Shown here: positions 42,284 through 51,094 of the stretch, in pieces
How the letters are laid out: every line of letters starts with the position of its first letter
Position numbering within the stretch: position 1 is the stretch's first letter
Assembly: GCA_023387965.1 (NCBI GenBank)
Contig: JAEWHE010000027.1
Coordinates: 113,819 to 177,818 of the forward strand
Source: Bacteroidota bacterium
GTDB taxonomy: Bacteria; Bacteroidota; Bacteroidia; Flavobacteriales; Flavobacteriaceae
Direction: 5' to 3'
DNA: 64,000 nt
The notes under the pieces: model-generated
Databases searched by the model: none
The model's input: the letters and a program-made list of their open reading frames with translations, nothing else
Told to the model about the DNA's origin: nothing
Made by a program: the position numbers and the translations under genes

Positions 42284-43664
42284 CTAAATGTTTATTCTTC
42301 GTGTCAATCAAATTGATAAGAATCGCCAAAGCTAACCAAAAACTATAAACCCTAAAAGCGTCAAACTGCATCCAATTAATAAAAAAACCAATGAAGCCGA
42401 CGAAAATAATTATTATCAATGTTTTTCTATCACCATTCTTTTCCTTTTTCAACAGCTTTAAACAGCTTTTTAGTAGCGTATAAAATAAAAAAACTATAAT
42501 AATTATACCTACTATACCAACTTCTGCCAATAATCTTGTGTACAAGTTGTAAGCTGGTGGAAATGATGGTTCATGAGAGTTTTGATAAAACAATTCAAAT
42601 TCATAGTTATTTTTTGTGGCCCATTTTGGATAATGAAATCGAGAGTGATAGGTTTGTTGCCCATATCCTACTCCGGCTATTGGATGTTGAGAAAATACCA
42701 CCAAAGCAGCATATTGCATTCCAAATCTAGATTGGTTTGATATATTACTCTTAAGATTTTCAGTAAAATTTAAACTTTCTAGTTTTTCATCAACACTTTT
42801 TACAATTTTCTCAGAGTTGAAGATCAAAAGAATAATCAATCCGATAATTGCAAATTTAAAAAATTGGATGATTGATTTCCTATTGTGAGAAGTTCGAATT
42901 AAAAAGCTGCTGAACACAACAAACTGCAAGCTGATAATAATTAATGCTGTACGAGAACCTGAAAAGTAGGTCAACACAAGTATCAATAAAGTTGGAATAT
43001 ATCGCGCAATGTTTTTGCTTGTTAAAATATAACTAAACATCCAACTGCAAATCGAAATTAAATAAATTGCCAGAAATGGAGGTTCGAACGTTACAGAAGC
43101 AATTCTACCATCATGAATATAAAGATTTGTAAATGGAAAATAGCTAAATGCGTCTAGAACTGGTAATAAAGTGTAAACTCCGAACACTGCAATCAGTGTT
43201 TCAAAAAAGCCGTAGATTGACACTACAAGAAGTGAAATCAAGAATATTTTTCTGATTTTATACAAAATTTCCGAAGCTGACATTTTGTATATAATATTTA
43301 GAAAAAATAGAAAAAAACCCACGAATGATATTAGTAGCGAAATATATTGTTTAATAAATCTATTAATTCCAGAAGTGAACTTAAAGTAATTTTCAGAAAC
43401 TGTGCTCCAATTAATAAGTGTCGCTATAAATGCCCACACAACAAAAATCATCATTAATTGAAAAAAAATATTTTTGTATGGAATGTAAAGTTTTCTATTA
43501 AACACTAATGAAAAAATACCCGCTAAAAAAAAGAATGCTCCCGCCTCATTGCGAAACTCCCCTAAAACATTTATTCCTTCAAAATTATTAAAAGGAAAAA
43601 AGAATAATCCTAAAGCAAACAAAAAATATTGTAAGTCGTAAAGTTTTATGTTTTTAATTGCCAT
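42246..43664 (-). CDS. O-antigen ligase/polymerase-like membrane protein (second of two)
   Basis: A 472-residue polytopic protein with about 11 helices. The large periplasmic loop carries GYGQQTYHSRFHYPKWATKN followed by NSHEPSFPPAYNLYTRLLAEVGIVG, the Wzy/WaaL signature with conserved His and Arg. It is longer than the first paralogue and differs throughout, so the two are not a recent duplication. One may polymerise the repeat unit and the other ligate it to lipid A core. Overlaps both neighbours. Confidence 0.78.
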   Translation of the reverse strand: MAIKNIKLYDLQYFLFALGLFFFPFNNFEGINVLGEFRNEAGAFFFLAGIFSLVFNRKLYIPYKNIFFQLMMIFVVWAFIATLINWSTVSENYFKFTSGINRFIKQYISLLISFVGFFLFFLNIIYKMSASEILYKIRKIFLISLLVVSIYGFFETLIAVFGVYTLLPVLDAFSYFPFTNLYIHDGRIASVTFEPPFLAIYLISICSWMFSYILTSKNIARYIPTLLILVLTYFSGSRTALIIISLQFVVFSSFLIRTSHNRKSIIQFFKFAIIGLIILLIFNSEKIVKSVDEKLESLNFTENLKSNISNQSRFGMQYAALVVFSQHPIAGVGYGQQTYHSRFHYPKWATKNNYEFELFYQNSHEPSFPPAYNLYTRLLAEVGIVGIIIIVFLFYTLLKSCLKLLKKEKNGDRKTLIIIIFVGFIGFFINWMQFDAFRVYSFWLALAILINLIDTKNKHLDEKNSAHNTTLQ

Positions 43665-44715
43665 TATTCAATTTTCGGAAAATCTCTGATAATTTAGGGT
43701 GATACCCAAAGGATAAAAAATTTATTAGCAAATATAGTCCTAGTTTTGATTTATTTTCAATAATCCAATAAATTAACCTTTCAAACTTTCCTTGTTTAGC
43801 AAAATCTTTATATTTAATTAATACTAGTCTAACTTCACGATGGAAAAGCATTTTTGATATATATTCATATCGCTGTCTTCTTTTTTTGCTTTTTTCTAAA
43901 GAACACACAAAAGATAAGTATACTACTCTAGAAATAAAACGGAGAGCGTTGTACTTACAAACTTCCTCCTGCAAAAGATTGAGATTGTAATGTTTCTTGT
44001 AATCAAATTGATATTTTTGAAGCGCATATTTAAAATAATCTTTGTCAATGAACTTTCGAGATTCGCTAATTTCATGCTCCTTAAAGTGATAACCTGCATA
44101 ATCAAGAAATAAAACGCTCTCAGCATTGTTAAAAGCTCTGATATTGAACGCCGCATCTTCCTCTACGTCTCTATTATCTGGAAATCTTACATTAAATTTT
44201 CTTAAAAAATCTGCATTATACAATTTATTCCAAACAGCAAACAAGTCTTCAGACTGCAGTAAGTTTGGAATCATACGTTCTTGAATGTGTTGATAATCGA
44301 AAATTTTGTCGGTTTCAAAAATTGCTGGTTTAACAATTTTTTTATTATCTCTACCCAAAATTGTTTTTGAAATTACTATATCTAAACGATTTATTTTTGC
44401 AGCCTGATATAGAGTTTCAAATAATTTTATATCCACTACATCATCGTTATCACAAAATCCAATGTAAGTTCCTTTTGCAAAAGTTAATCCGACATTTCTC
44501 GCTCCGGAAATCCCTTTATTGTTTTGTCGAATTATTTTTATTCTGCTATCAGATAGTGCATACGATTCGATGATGTTGGCGCTATTATCCGTAGAACCAT
44601 CGTCCACAAATATAAGTTCGATTTCTGGTAACGACTGTTTAATTAGAGATTGAATACATTCATCGATATGTTTTTCTGAATTGTAAACGGGAATAATTAC
44701 ACTAACTAAAATCAT
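43654..44715 (-). CDS. glycosyltransferase family 2
   Basis: A 353-residue GT-A enzyme: VSVIIPVYNSEKHIDECIQS at the start (residues 4-23), LIFVDDGSTDNS, and FCDNDDVVD in the DXD position near residue 88. The C-terminal 130 residues are basic and hydrophobic, which may anchor it to the membrane. It overlaps the flippase gene by 14 bp and the polymerase-like gene by 11 bp. Specificity unknown. Confidence 0.88.
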   Translation of the reverse strand: MILVSVIIPVYNSEKHIDECIQSLIKQSLPEIELIFVDDGSTDNSANIIESYALSDSRIKIIRQNNKGISGARNVGLTFAKGTYIGFCDNDDVVDIKLFETLYQAAKINRLDIVISKTILGRDNKKIVKPAIFETDKIFDYQHIQERMIPNLLQSEDLFAVWNKLYNADFLRKFNVRFPDNRDVEEDAAFNIRAFNNAESVLFLDYAGYHFKEHEISESRKFIDKDYFKYALQKYQFDYKKHYNLNLLQEEVCKYNALRFISRVVYLSFVCSLEKSKKRRQRYEYISKMLFHREVRLVLIKYKDFAKQGKFERLIYWIIENKSKLGLYLLINFLSFGYHPKLSEIFRKLNNGN

Positions 44716-46003
44716 GACTATTTTGAATATCTATATATTGATATTTCTTTATTTCTTTGATTGAATACTTAATCATTCCAATGTCTATTATAATTTGAGT
44801 AATGACAAGAGAAATAGCGGTTCCAATGTAACTTAAGTATGGAATAAAAATTATATTGAGTAGTATATTTGACAAAGCCGCTATTAACATAACTCTGAAA
44901 TACAAATTATCTTTCCCTACGTTAATTAAAACTTGTTTACCAAACATATTATCTATGAAAGATGCTAAAGGAATAATCGACAAAACTTGTAATACAATAT
45001 ACGAATCTTCCATATTCTCACCATAAACTGTTACTATAATTTTTTCAGATAAAACGATTAGAAGAATTGCTCCCAATACTAAAATTATTGATCCGAACTT
45101 CACAATTTTGAGTACCTTTTTCCATGCTATCCATTTGTTAACTTTAAATTCTTGGGTTAGGAAAGGAAACATAGCATTTGCTATCGGTGTCTGCAAGGAC
45201 GCTAAAGCCCGGACTATTTTCTCTGCACCAGAAAAATATGTTACTGCACTATTCCCGGCAAAAAAGCCAAGCAAAATTACATTTGTGTTTGTGAAAAGTG
45301 AAATTTTTAATTCCGATAAAAAGATGTATTTCCCTATATGTATTTGCTTTTTTATCTGTTCTAACTTGACCCTTTTAAACTGGATTTCAAAATTTCGCTT
45401 TAGATAGATTAGGGACATAATTCCAGAGGCGATAAAACCTAATGAAGTAAATAATGGAACCATCCATAGGTCGTCTTTTAAATGCACAAAACAAAATATT
45501 AAAATGGTAAAAAAGACTTTAGAAATAACATTTATATAAGTAATGATCTTCATCCTCTGTAAACCCTGGTAAAGCCATACAGGAAACATTGTTTGTCCAA
45601 TGATTATACCAAATGATAAAAAATAGATTAACGAATTTTCTCTAAAAATTGGGACGACAGCGATAATTACTGTCAGCATTAATAATGAAATAATTGTTAA
45701 TACAATTTTAGTGCAAAAAACTTCATTAAAAATATCATTAATTTTCTTATTATCGCCGTTGCTGGCGGAGATGTCACGGGTAGCAGTTAGATTGAAACTA
45801 TATTCTGTTAATATTTGAAAATAGGTCATCAAAGCGGCGCTGAAAAGTATAATTCCAAAGTTATGGACTCCTAAAACTCTTGTGAGATATGGAAAAGTTA
45901 TCAGTGGTAAAAACATGTTCAGCACTTGTAAAACAGAAAGTGACAAAATGTTACTTAATAACTTTTTGTCTTTTAATTCGATATCCTGTTTTCTGCGTAA
46001 CAT
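44702..46003 (-). CDS. O-unit flippase (Wzx-like)
   Basis: A 433-residue membrane protein with about 12 helices. It matches the polysaccharide flippase branch of the MOP superfamily: opening FPYLTRVLGVHNFGIILFSA (near residues 37-56), then helix pairs throughout. It would flip the undecaprenyl-linked repeat unit for the Wzy-like partner encoded downstream. It is the first gene of the tightly overlapping block 39194-46003. Confidence 0.85.
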   Translation of the reverse strand: MLRRKQDIELKDKKLLSNILSLSVLQVLNMFLPLITFPYLTRVLGVHNFGIILFSAALMTYFQILTEYSFNLTATRDISASNGDNKKINDIFNEVFCTKIVLTIISLLMLTVIIAVVPIFRENSLIYFLSFGIIIGQTMFPVWLYQGLQRMKIITYINVISKVFFTILIFCFVHLKDDLWMVPLFTSLGFIASGIMSLIYLKRNFEIQFKRVKLEQIKKQIHIGKYIFLSELKISLFTNTNVILLGFFAGNSAVTYFSGAEKIVRALASLQTPIANAMFPFLTQEFKVNKWIAWKKVLKIVKFGSIILVLGAILLIVLSEKIIVTVYGENMEDSYIVLQVLSIIPLASFIDNMFGKQVLINVGKDNLYFRVMLIAALSNILLNIIFIPYLSYIGTAISLVITQIIIDIGMIKYSIKEIKKYQYIDIQNSHDFS

Positions 46004-46029
46004 CTATTTATAATTTATCTATAAAAAAA

Positions 46030-46058
46030 AGAGCTAAAAATTTTTGGTTTCTAGCTCT
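46030..46058 (-). terminator. intrinsic terminator after the lipoprotein gene
   Basis: On the minus strand, arms AGAGCTA/TAGCTCT with an A/T-rich loop, followed by eight T residues, 20 nt after the stop of the gene at 46079. Confidence 0.7.
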
Positions 46059-46078
46059 CAAAAAATAAATTAATCTTT

Positions 46079-46618
46079 TTACTTTATAATCTTTCCAATT
46101 TCTGCAATTAAGGGCTCCGTAGTTAACATTACTGGATCGTATGTCCCATCAGGTTTTTTTGACAAGGTTAACATTTTTGTGTTTTCGTCAAACTGGATAT
46201 ATTCATTCCAGGTAAAGAAGTTTTTTAGGTATGCACTCTCTACAACAAAACTTTTACCTAAATATTCTAAAGTAATTTTATTTAATTTGATAGGTTCTTG
46301 ACCTGCTACACTGCTGATATCAATTCTAATATTATATGGAACAAATTCTTCTGGGACGCTTATCTTAACCTTTTGATCTTCTGGACGACCGATTACACCT
46401 TGCTCTACGAAATAATCGTCTGAAAAAAACGGAATACTTTGATCTTGATAATAAACCATAATCTTATCATCCTTTTTGATGGTAGCGTCGATAATTACAT
46501 CAAATGTTTTTGAAGCCTCTTCAACCTCAACTTCTGCTTTGGAAGCTTCTTTTTGTTCGTCTTTGCAACCGATTAAAACAGCAACCAATAATAAACTTAA
46601 AAATAATTTTGATTTCAT
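46079..46618 (-). CDS. lipoprotein in the glycan locus
   Basis: A 179-residue lipoprotein with signal peptide (MKSKLFLSLLLVAVLIGCKD, lipobox LIGC with Cys at 18), an acidic linker of Glu/Ala/Lys (residues 20-38) and a beta-rich domain. I do not recognise the domain; it has features of carbohydrate-binding or jelly-roll proteins (IRIDISSVAGQEPIKL). It sits between the flippase and the Wzz-like gene and has its own terminator. A role in the surface glycan is inferred only from position. Confidence 0.7.
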   Translation of the reverse strand: MKSKLFLSLLLVAVLIGCKDEQKEASKAEVEVEEASKTFDVIIDATIKKDDKIMVYYQDQSIPFFSDDYFVEQGVIGRPEDQKVKISVPEEFVPYNIRIDISSVAGQEPIKLNKITLEYLGKSFVVESAYLKNFFTWNEYIQFDENTKMLTLSKKPDGTYDPVMLTTEPLIAEIGKIIK

Positions 46619-46702
46619 TTTTGTTATGGGATTTTTTTGGCAAATATAATATTATATCCGATTAAATTAAATTCACCGTTGTTTTTTTATTTCACTTGTT
46701 AA

Positions 46703-47665
46703 TTATTGGTTTACAGATCGTTTGCGATAGAAGTTAGTAAACAAAATTATCAAAAAGTAAAAAATTACAAATACAAAAGGTAATAAAAGCATCTTTTTTT
46801 TCGAAATACCTTTTGTATCCATAATATTTGCTGTTCTTGACACTTCTTGAATCAAATTTTCTGTTTCTATTAATGAAATTCTTTGTTGTCCAATTAAATC
46901 TATTAAATCATTTTTTAAATTTAATAACTCATTCGCATCACTTTTTTCATTCAAATTTACCAATGAGTTTTGTGAGTTACTTTTTGTTACAGACGCTTTT
47001 GAGATTAATGTATCAATTTGCGAAATCATTTTTTCGGATTCTTCGATTTTCTTTTCTATACTAACAATTCCAGATTTTCGAATTTTTGAGTAAAATTCGT
47101 TAGAATTCAAATAACTTAAAAATGGTTTCAACAAGTCATCTTTAGCGACTGTTTTGGTTTCTATTTTAATTTTATGTTTAGTATAATTAATACTTGTTAC
47201 TTCTTCATCAATGATTTTATTTATGTCCCCGTCTTCAGCCATTAACTTTATCAACTCAAAATTATGAGGTTCACTGTTTACAAAACCATAAATATCTGTG
47301 ACAGGTTCAATTTCAATAGATAATACATTTTTACTGTTTAAACCCATGCTTTTTAAAAATACACTATCTTTTTCTTCGAGCTTGGATGAAATCAAATTAA
47401 TCTGATTATAGATGTAATCCGTGCTACCAAAATTAGGCATAACAATCACCTCATGCGTGTACACCTTATTCGTTCTATCCATATACCAACCCAAAACCGC
47501 TCCTAAAATAAAAAGCACTACGAGAATGATAATATTTCTTTTGATAAACAAAATAAACCTAAAAAGACCATCTAAAATACTCTCAAAAATGCCGCTTATT
47601 TTCTTGGAAACTTGTGCCAAATCGATCTCTTGGTCCTGAATGTTTTGGGGAGTGTTTGAACTCAT
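46703..47665 (-). CDS. Wzz-like chain-length determinant protein
   Basis: A 320-residue protein with membrane helices near both ends (IIILVVLFILGAVLGWYM at about 46-63; LLPFVFVIFYFLIILFTNF near 295) and a long charged, partly coiled periplasmic domain between. This topology is that of Wzz/PCP proteins, which set polysaccharide chain length with Wzy. No tyrosine-kinase domain is attached. It lies upstream of the Wzx/Wzy block in transcription order and 12 nt after the DUF6909 gene. Confidence 0.78.
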   Translation of the reverse strand: MSSNTPQNIQDQEIDLAQVSKKISGIFESILDGLFRFILFIKRNIIILVVLFILGAVLGWYMDRTNKVYTHEVIVMPNFGSTDYIYNQINLISSKLEEKDSVFLKSMGLNSKNVLSIEIEPVTDIYGFVNSEPHNFELIKLMAEDGDINKIIDEEVTSINYTKHKIKIETKTVAKDDLLKPFLSYLNSNEFYSKIRKSGIVSIEKKIEESEKMISQIDTLISKASVTKSNSQNSLVNLNEKSDANELLNLKNDLIDLIGQQRISLIETENLIQEVSRTANIMDTKGISKKKMLLLPFVFVIFYFLIILFTNFYRKRSVNQ

Positions 47666-47677
47666 TGAAATGTTGGA

Positions 47678-49366
47678 TTAAACGTTAAATATTTGTTCTA
47701 AAATTTTTATTGTAATTAAATAAGTAGGCTTCACACCTGTGGTTCCTAAACCTCCTGAAGCCAATGTACTTCCGGTTTCCAGAGGATTATCCGAGGCGTA
47801 ATATGCATAACGAACTTTCACATCCGGATGGATACTTTTTCTAATTTTTGATGCCGATTGAATGGCTTTTTGGTAATAAGCGCCTTCCATTTCTAAGCCA
47901 ATTACAGCCCAAGTCGATTCGTGGAAAAATTTCAACAAATCTTTATTTTGCAATGAAGTTCCCAAAACAGTAACCATCGGACCTGCATAAACCGGAATAT
48001 CGTTTCCTTCAAACATTGGAGCCGTCAACTCGTTTTTAAACGGATAATTATCGCCCGTTCCTTCGTTAATATGTGCCGACGGAATCATAATATCGCCCTT
48101 TCCTCCCTCTAAAATTCCTGCTTTCCCCATGATGGAAACCGACTCTACATTGAGGAAATATTTTTGTTTTTCGTCTTTAAATGGTTTCAGCAATTCGTCA
48201 ATTGTTTCATAAGCTTGCTCGCCAAAGGCATAATCCATCACAACAATTACCGGTTTTTTATTGCCCGGTTTTGCGGTTGGAAAAGCCGATTTTGCCCAAT
48301 CAATTTTTGCGGTATCAAATATCTGAACGTCAATATTAGTTCCCGAAGTATCTGGCAAAGAAATCATGCCGCTTTTCAGCGCTACTTCTTCCACCTTGTT
48401 GCGCAATTCGTTTGCTCCAGGTTTACTTAATTCTTCAAAAATAAAAAAATCACTCTTATCTTTAAATTTATTTTTCAAAACTGAAGTCGCAAAAATTGAA
48501 TTCATCACACTATGCATGTTCGCACTGATAATGTGAATCGGCCTTTCGATTAAATCGTGTTCTTTCAACACTTTTTTAATGTCGTTTGCCCAAATTTCCC
48601 CATGAATGTGATGGCCTAATCTTTCGCGCAAAATCGGACTAAAAGTAATTGTTCTTTTATTGTTGAAAATTACTTCTTCAATGGCCAATTTTCCTAACCA
48701 ATACACTACATGTAAAAAACGGTCCGGTTTTTCGACAGTTCCAAAACCTGGATAAATGTCCAAAATTTCTTCAAAAGAACGTCCTAAGATATTAGAGGCG
48801 TGAGAAATAGCAATTTCTTTCTCAATTTGCGTCAATTTTTTATTTTGAATAACAATTTGTTCCAATTTTTCCCAGTCGCGGGTAAATTCTTTGGTATTTT
48901 CATCAAGCAAAACGCTGTCTTTAATTTTATGCGATTCGATAAAAATAAAAGTCAAATGCGTCAAAATATCATAAATATCCGAACGTCCACGCGTGATTTC
49001 CACGTTCATTTGTTCGGCATCAATGCGGTAACAATTTCTTCTTCTTTTTGGCGGAACAATCGCAGTAAAATGTGATTTTGAATAACCTTCATCTGAAGTT
49101 AAATTGATAAATCGACATTCTTCAATCCCAACAGGTAAACGTTCAATCACATACAAAAGTCCGTTTAATTCCACCTTATCTTCCGCAATCGAACCGTAAA
49201 TTTCCGGACGAAGTTGCAAAAGCGATTCGCGCAAAGTATCACCCGAAATCCCCATTGGCTTATAAAAACCACGGTTAAAAAGATGACGCATGGTAATGTA
49301 TAATTTTTCAATTGCTGCAGAAGATTCTTGGGCTCGCGAGCGCGATATATTTCTTATTTCTCTCAT
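47678..49366 (-). CDS. DUF6909 protein with nucleoside-phosphorylase-like C-terminal half
   Basis: A protein of about 562 residues; start taken at the ATG at 49366 (MREIRNISRSRAQESSAAIE), while a TTG eight codons upstream is less likely. The N-terminal half is helical and I know it only as DUF6909. The C-terminal part (from about residue 300) holds VMDYAFGEQAYE, then IMGKAGILEGGKGDIMIPSA, MVTVLGTSL and GLEMEGAYYQKA. The last motif (EMEGA) and the general order resemble nucleoside phosphorylase/AMP nucleosidase-type enzymes. A nucleotide-cleaving function is therefore a guess. It is cytosolic, and is followed by Wzz-like and glycan genes. Confidence 0.72.
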   Translation of the reverse strand: MREIRNISRSRAQESSAAIEKLYITMRHLFNRGFYKPMGISGDTLRESLLQLRPEIYGSIAEDKVELNGLLYVIERLPVGIEECRFINLTSDEGYSKSHFTAIVPPKRRRNCYRIDAEQMNVEITRGRSDIYDILTHLTFIFIESHKIKDSVLLDENTKEFTRDWEKLEQIVIQNKKLTQIEKEIAISHASNILGRSFEEILDIYPGFGTVEKPDRFLHVVYWLGKLAIEEVIFNNKRTITFSPILRERLGHHIHGEIWANDIKKVLKEHDLIERPIHIISANMHSVMNSIFATSVLKNKFKDKSDFFIFEELSKPGANELRNKVEEVALKSGMISLPDTSGTNIDVQIFDTAKIDWAKSAFPTAKPGNKKPVIVVMDYAFGEQAYETIDELLKPFKDEKQKYFLNVESVSIMGKAGILEGGKGDIMIPSAHINEGTGDNYPFKNELTAPMFEGNDIPVYAGPMVTVLGTSLQNKDLLKFFHESTWAVIGLEMEGAYYQKAIQSASKIRKSIHPDVKVRYAYYASDNPLETGSTLASGGLGTTGVKPTYLITIKILEQIFNV

Positions 49367-49470
49367 TCTTGTATTTTTTCTAACCGCCAAAGGTAATGGT
49401 TTTTATTTTATCCTAAATTATGAATAGTTTAAGGTTGAAGGTTGAAAGTAACTTCAATTCAACTTTAAAC

Positions 49471-49505
49471 TTTTGACTTTTGACTTTTGACTTTTGACTT
49501 TTGAC
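49471..49505. repeat. 7-bp tandem repeat
   Basis: TTTTGAC is repeated five times in a row upstream of the DUF6909 gene and downstream of the next glycosyltransferase gene. Likely hypervariable in length. Confidence 0.85.
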
Positions 49506-49511
49506 TTTAAA

Positions 49512-50219
49512 CTAAATTTTCCAAATCAAAAAAATCTCCCGCGCGATTCCAAAAACATTTTTCAGTCCCAATTTAGAACCCGAAACATCTTTCCAATTTT
49601 GAATGGGAACTTCGCTTCCGTGGTGTAAAAGATTGTGCTTTTTTAAGCGAATAAAAATTTCCACATCAAACAACCACTTGGTTTTAAATGGTTTTTCAAA
49701 AGCAACTCGAGCCGATTTTTGGTTAAAAATTTTTGCACCACATTGCGTGTCGTAAATATCCAATTGGTGTTTAAAATTTATGATCGTTGTGATGATTCTT
49801 CCGAAAAAATGGCGGTAAGATTTTCGTTCAATTCCGGAGTTTAAAGTGAGAATTCGAGACGCAAAGGCAAACTGAATTTCAGGTTTTTTGACTTGTTCCA
49901 AAAGCAATTGCAACTCCGAAATTGGCGTTGAAAAATCAGCATCAAAATAACCGACAAAGTCATATTGTTTCGACAAAATTTCATTAACTGCTTGAAAAAC
50001 AGCATTGGCTTTGCCCCTATTTTTTTCCAAAGAAATCACAAAACAACGTTCAGGATTTTGTTTGGAAATGTTTTGCAGAATCGGCAAAGTTTGATCTGTA
50101 CTTCCATCATTTACCAAAAAAATATCAACTTTCGGAATTTTAAAAAGTTCAGTAATTAATTCCGAATTCAAACGATTTTCTTCGTCGTAACACGGGATAA
50201 TGATGGCTGTTTTGTGCAT
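49512..50219 (-). CDS. dolichyl-phosphate sugar transferase-like GT2
   Basis: A 235-residue GT-A enzyme: AIIIPCYDEENRL (residues 4-16), IFLVNDGSTD, YFDADFSTPI (near 95) and CGAKIF downstream. The pattern is that of dolichyl-/polyprenyl-phosphate glucosyl- or mannosyltransferases, making a lipid-linked sugar. The ATG at 50219 overlaps the upstream gene's stop codon (TGATG), confirming this start over a longer frame. Probably supplies a sugar for a periplasmic glycosylation step. Confidence 0.87.
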   Translation of the reverse strand: MHKTAIIIPCYDEENRLNSELITELFKIPKVDIFLVNDGSTDQTLPILQNISKQNPERCFVISLEKNRGKANAVFQAVNEILSKQYDFVGYFDADFSTPISELQLLLEQVKKPEIQFAFASRILTLNSGIERKSYRHFFGRIITTIINFKHQLDIYDTQCGAKIFNQKSARVAFEKPFKTKWLFDVEIFIRLKKHNLLHHGSEVPIQNWKDVSGSKLGLKNVFGIAREIFLIWKI

Positions 50220-51091
50220 CAATTCGTTAATTTTAAAGTAACCGAAGGTTCTAAAACTGTTTTCGATTTTGCGTTCGGGTTTAATTCTTCCGGAGTTTGC
50301 TTGATCCATTTTCCGCCCGTGAAACTAAACAAAAAATCTTTTTCAACCGCATTGTACAACACGAACGGCTGATAATGAATTTTAGTTTTTTCGGTACCTC
50401 GATTGGCATCTTTGATAACGGTTTCGAGTTTATTTTTTTCGATTAAAAGTTTTTCAAACATGACAAAAACGCCTTTTTTCGGCATTTCAAGATGATAATC
50501 GGTTAAATCTGCTTCAGTCCGATGAACGCCTTTTTTAAGCGTAATAATGTAGTTTTTGTCGAGCAATTCTTCGCTTGGAAAACCATTTTCATCGACGGCA
50601 AAAAGTTGTAATCTCAAAGTTGCGCCTTCAATTTTATTATCGGTAATAATGGTGGCGCTTTTAATCCAGCGGGTTTTGTTGTAATTTTCTTCGTAGGCAA
50701 AAAATTTCGCGTCGCGTTTCGGACCGTTATCATAGGTTTGTGCCAAAGCTTTTCGGTAACCGCCAATTTCTTGTTCGCGACTATTTTTTCTGTTGGTAAT
50801 CAAAACTTCGCCAATATCCACGGCTTCGGCTTGTAGCATTACGGTTTTGGCTTCGTTTGCAGGTACAATTTTGGTTTGAAAACCCAACGCCGAAAAAACA
50901 AGATTTTTATTTTCTTGAACCGAAATCACAAAAGTTCCATTTTCTTCAGAATTGGTCCCGATGTTTTCATTTTCCACATAAATATTGACGTACGGAATCG
51001 GTTGGTTAAACTCGTCCACAACGGTTCCGCGAATTTGCGATTGGCAAAAGTAAAATTGCAATAAAAACAATATGATGGTGGTAGTTTTCAT
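50219..51091 (-). CDS. secreted protein with carboxypeptidase-regulatory-like domain
   Basis: A 290-residue exported protein with a signal peptide (MKTTTIILFLLQFYFCQSQ). Residues 20-95 form a CarboxypepD_reg-like beta-sandwich (IRGTVVDEFNQPIPYVNIYV, then TFVISVQENKNLVFSALGFQ). The following 190 residues are unassigned. The same N-terminal module is found in SusC-type receptors, but no barrel or plug follows here. It lies between the GH3 and GT2 genes and overlaps the latter by one base. Confidence 0.82.
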   Translation of the reverse strand: MKTTTIILFLLQFYFCQSQIRGTVVDEFNQPIPYVNIYVENENIGTNSEENGTFVISVQENKNLVFSALGFQTKIVPANEAKTVMLQAEAVDIGEVLITNRKNSREQEIGGYRKALAQTYDNGPKRDAKFFAYEENYNKTRWIKSATIITDNKIEGATLRLQLFAVDENGFPSEELLDKNYIITLKKGVHRTEADLTDYHLEMPKKGVFVMFEKLLIEKNKLETVIKDANRGTEKTKIHYQPFVLYNAVEKDFLFSFTGGKWIKQTPEELNPNAKSKTVLEPSVTLKLTN

Positions 51092-51094
51092 AAT

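Noticed and set aside
50220..50309. 30-residue extension of the GT2 gene
   Set aside because: It overlaps the upstream secreted protein gene out of frame; the TGATG junction fits the ATG at 50219.
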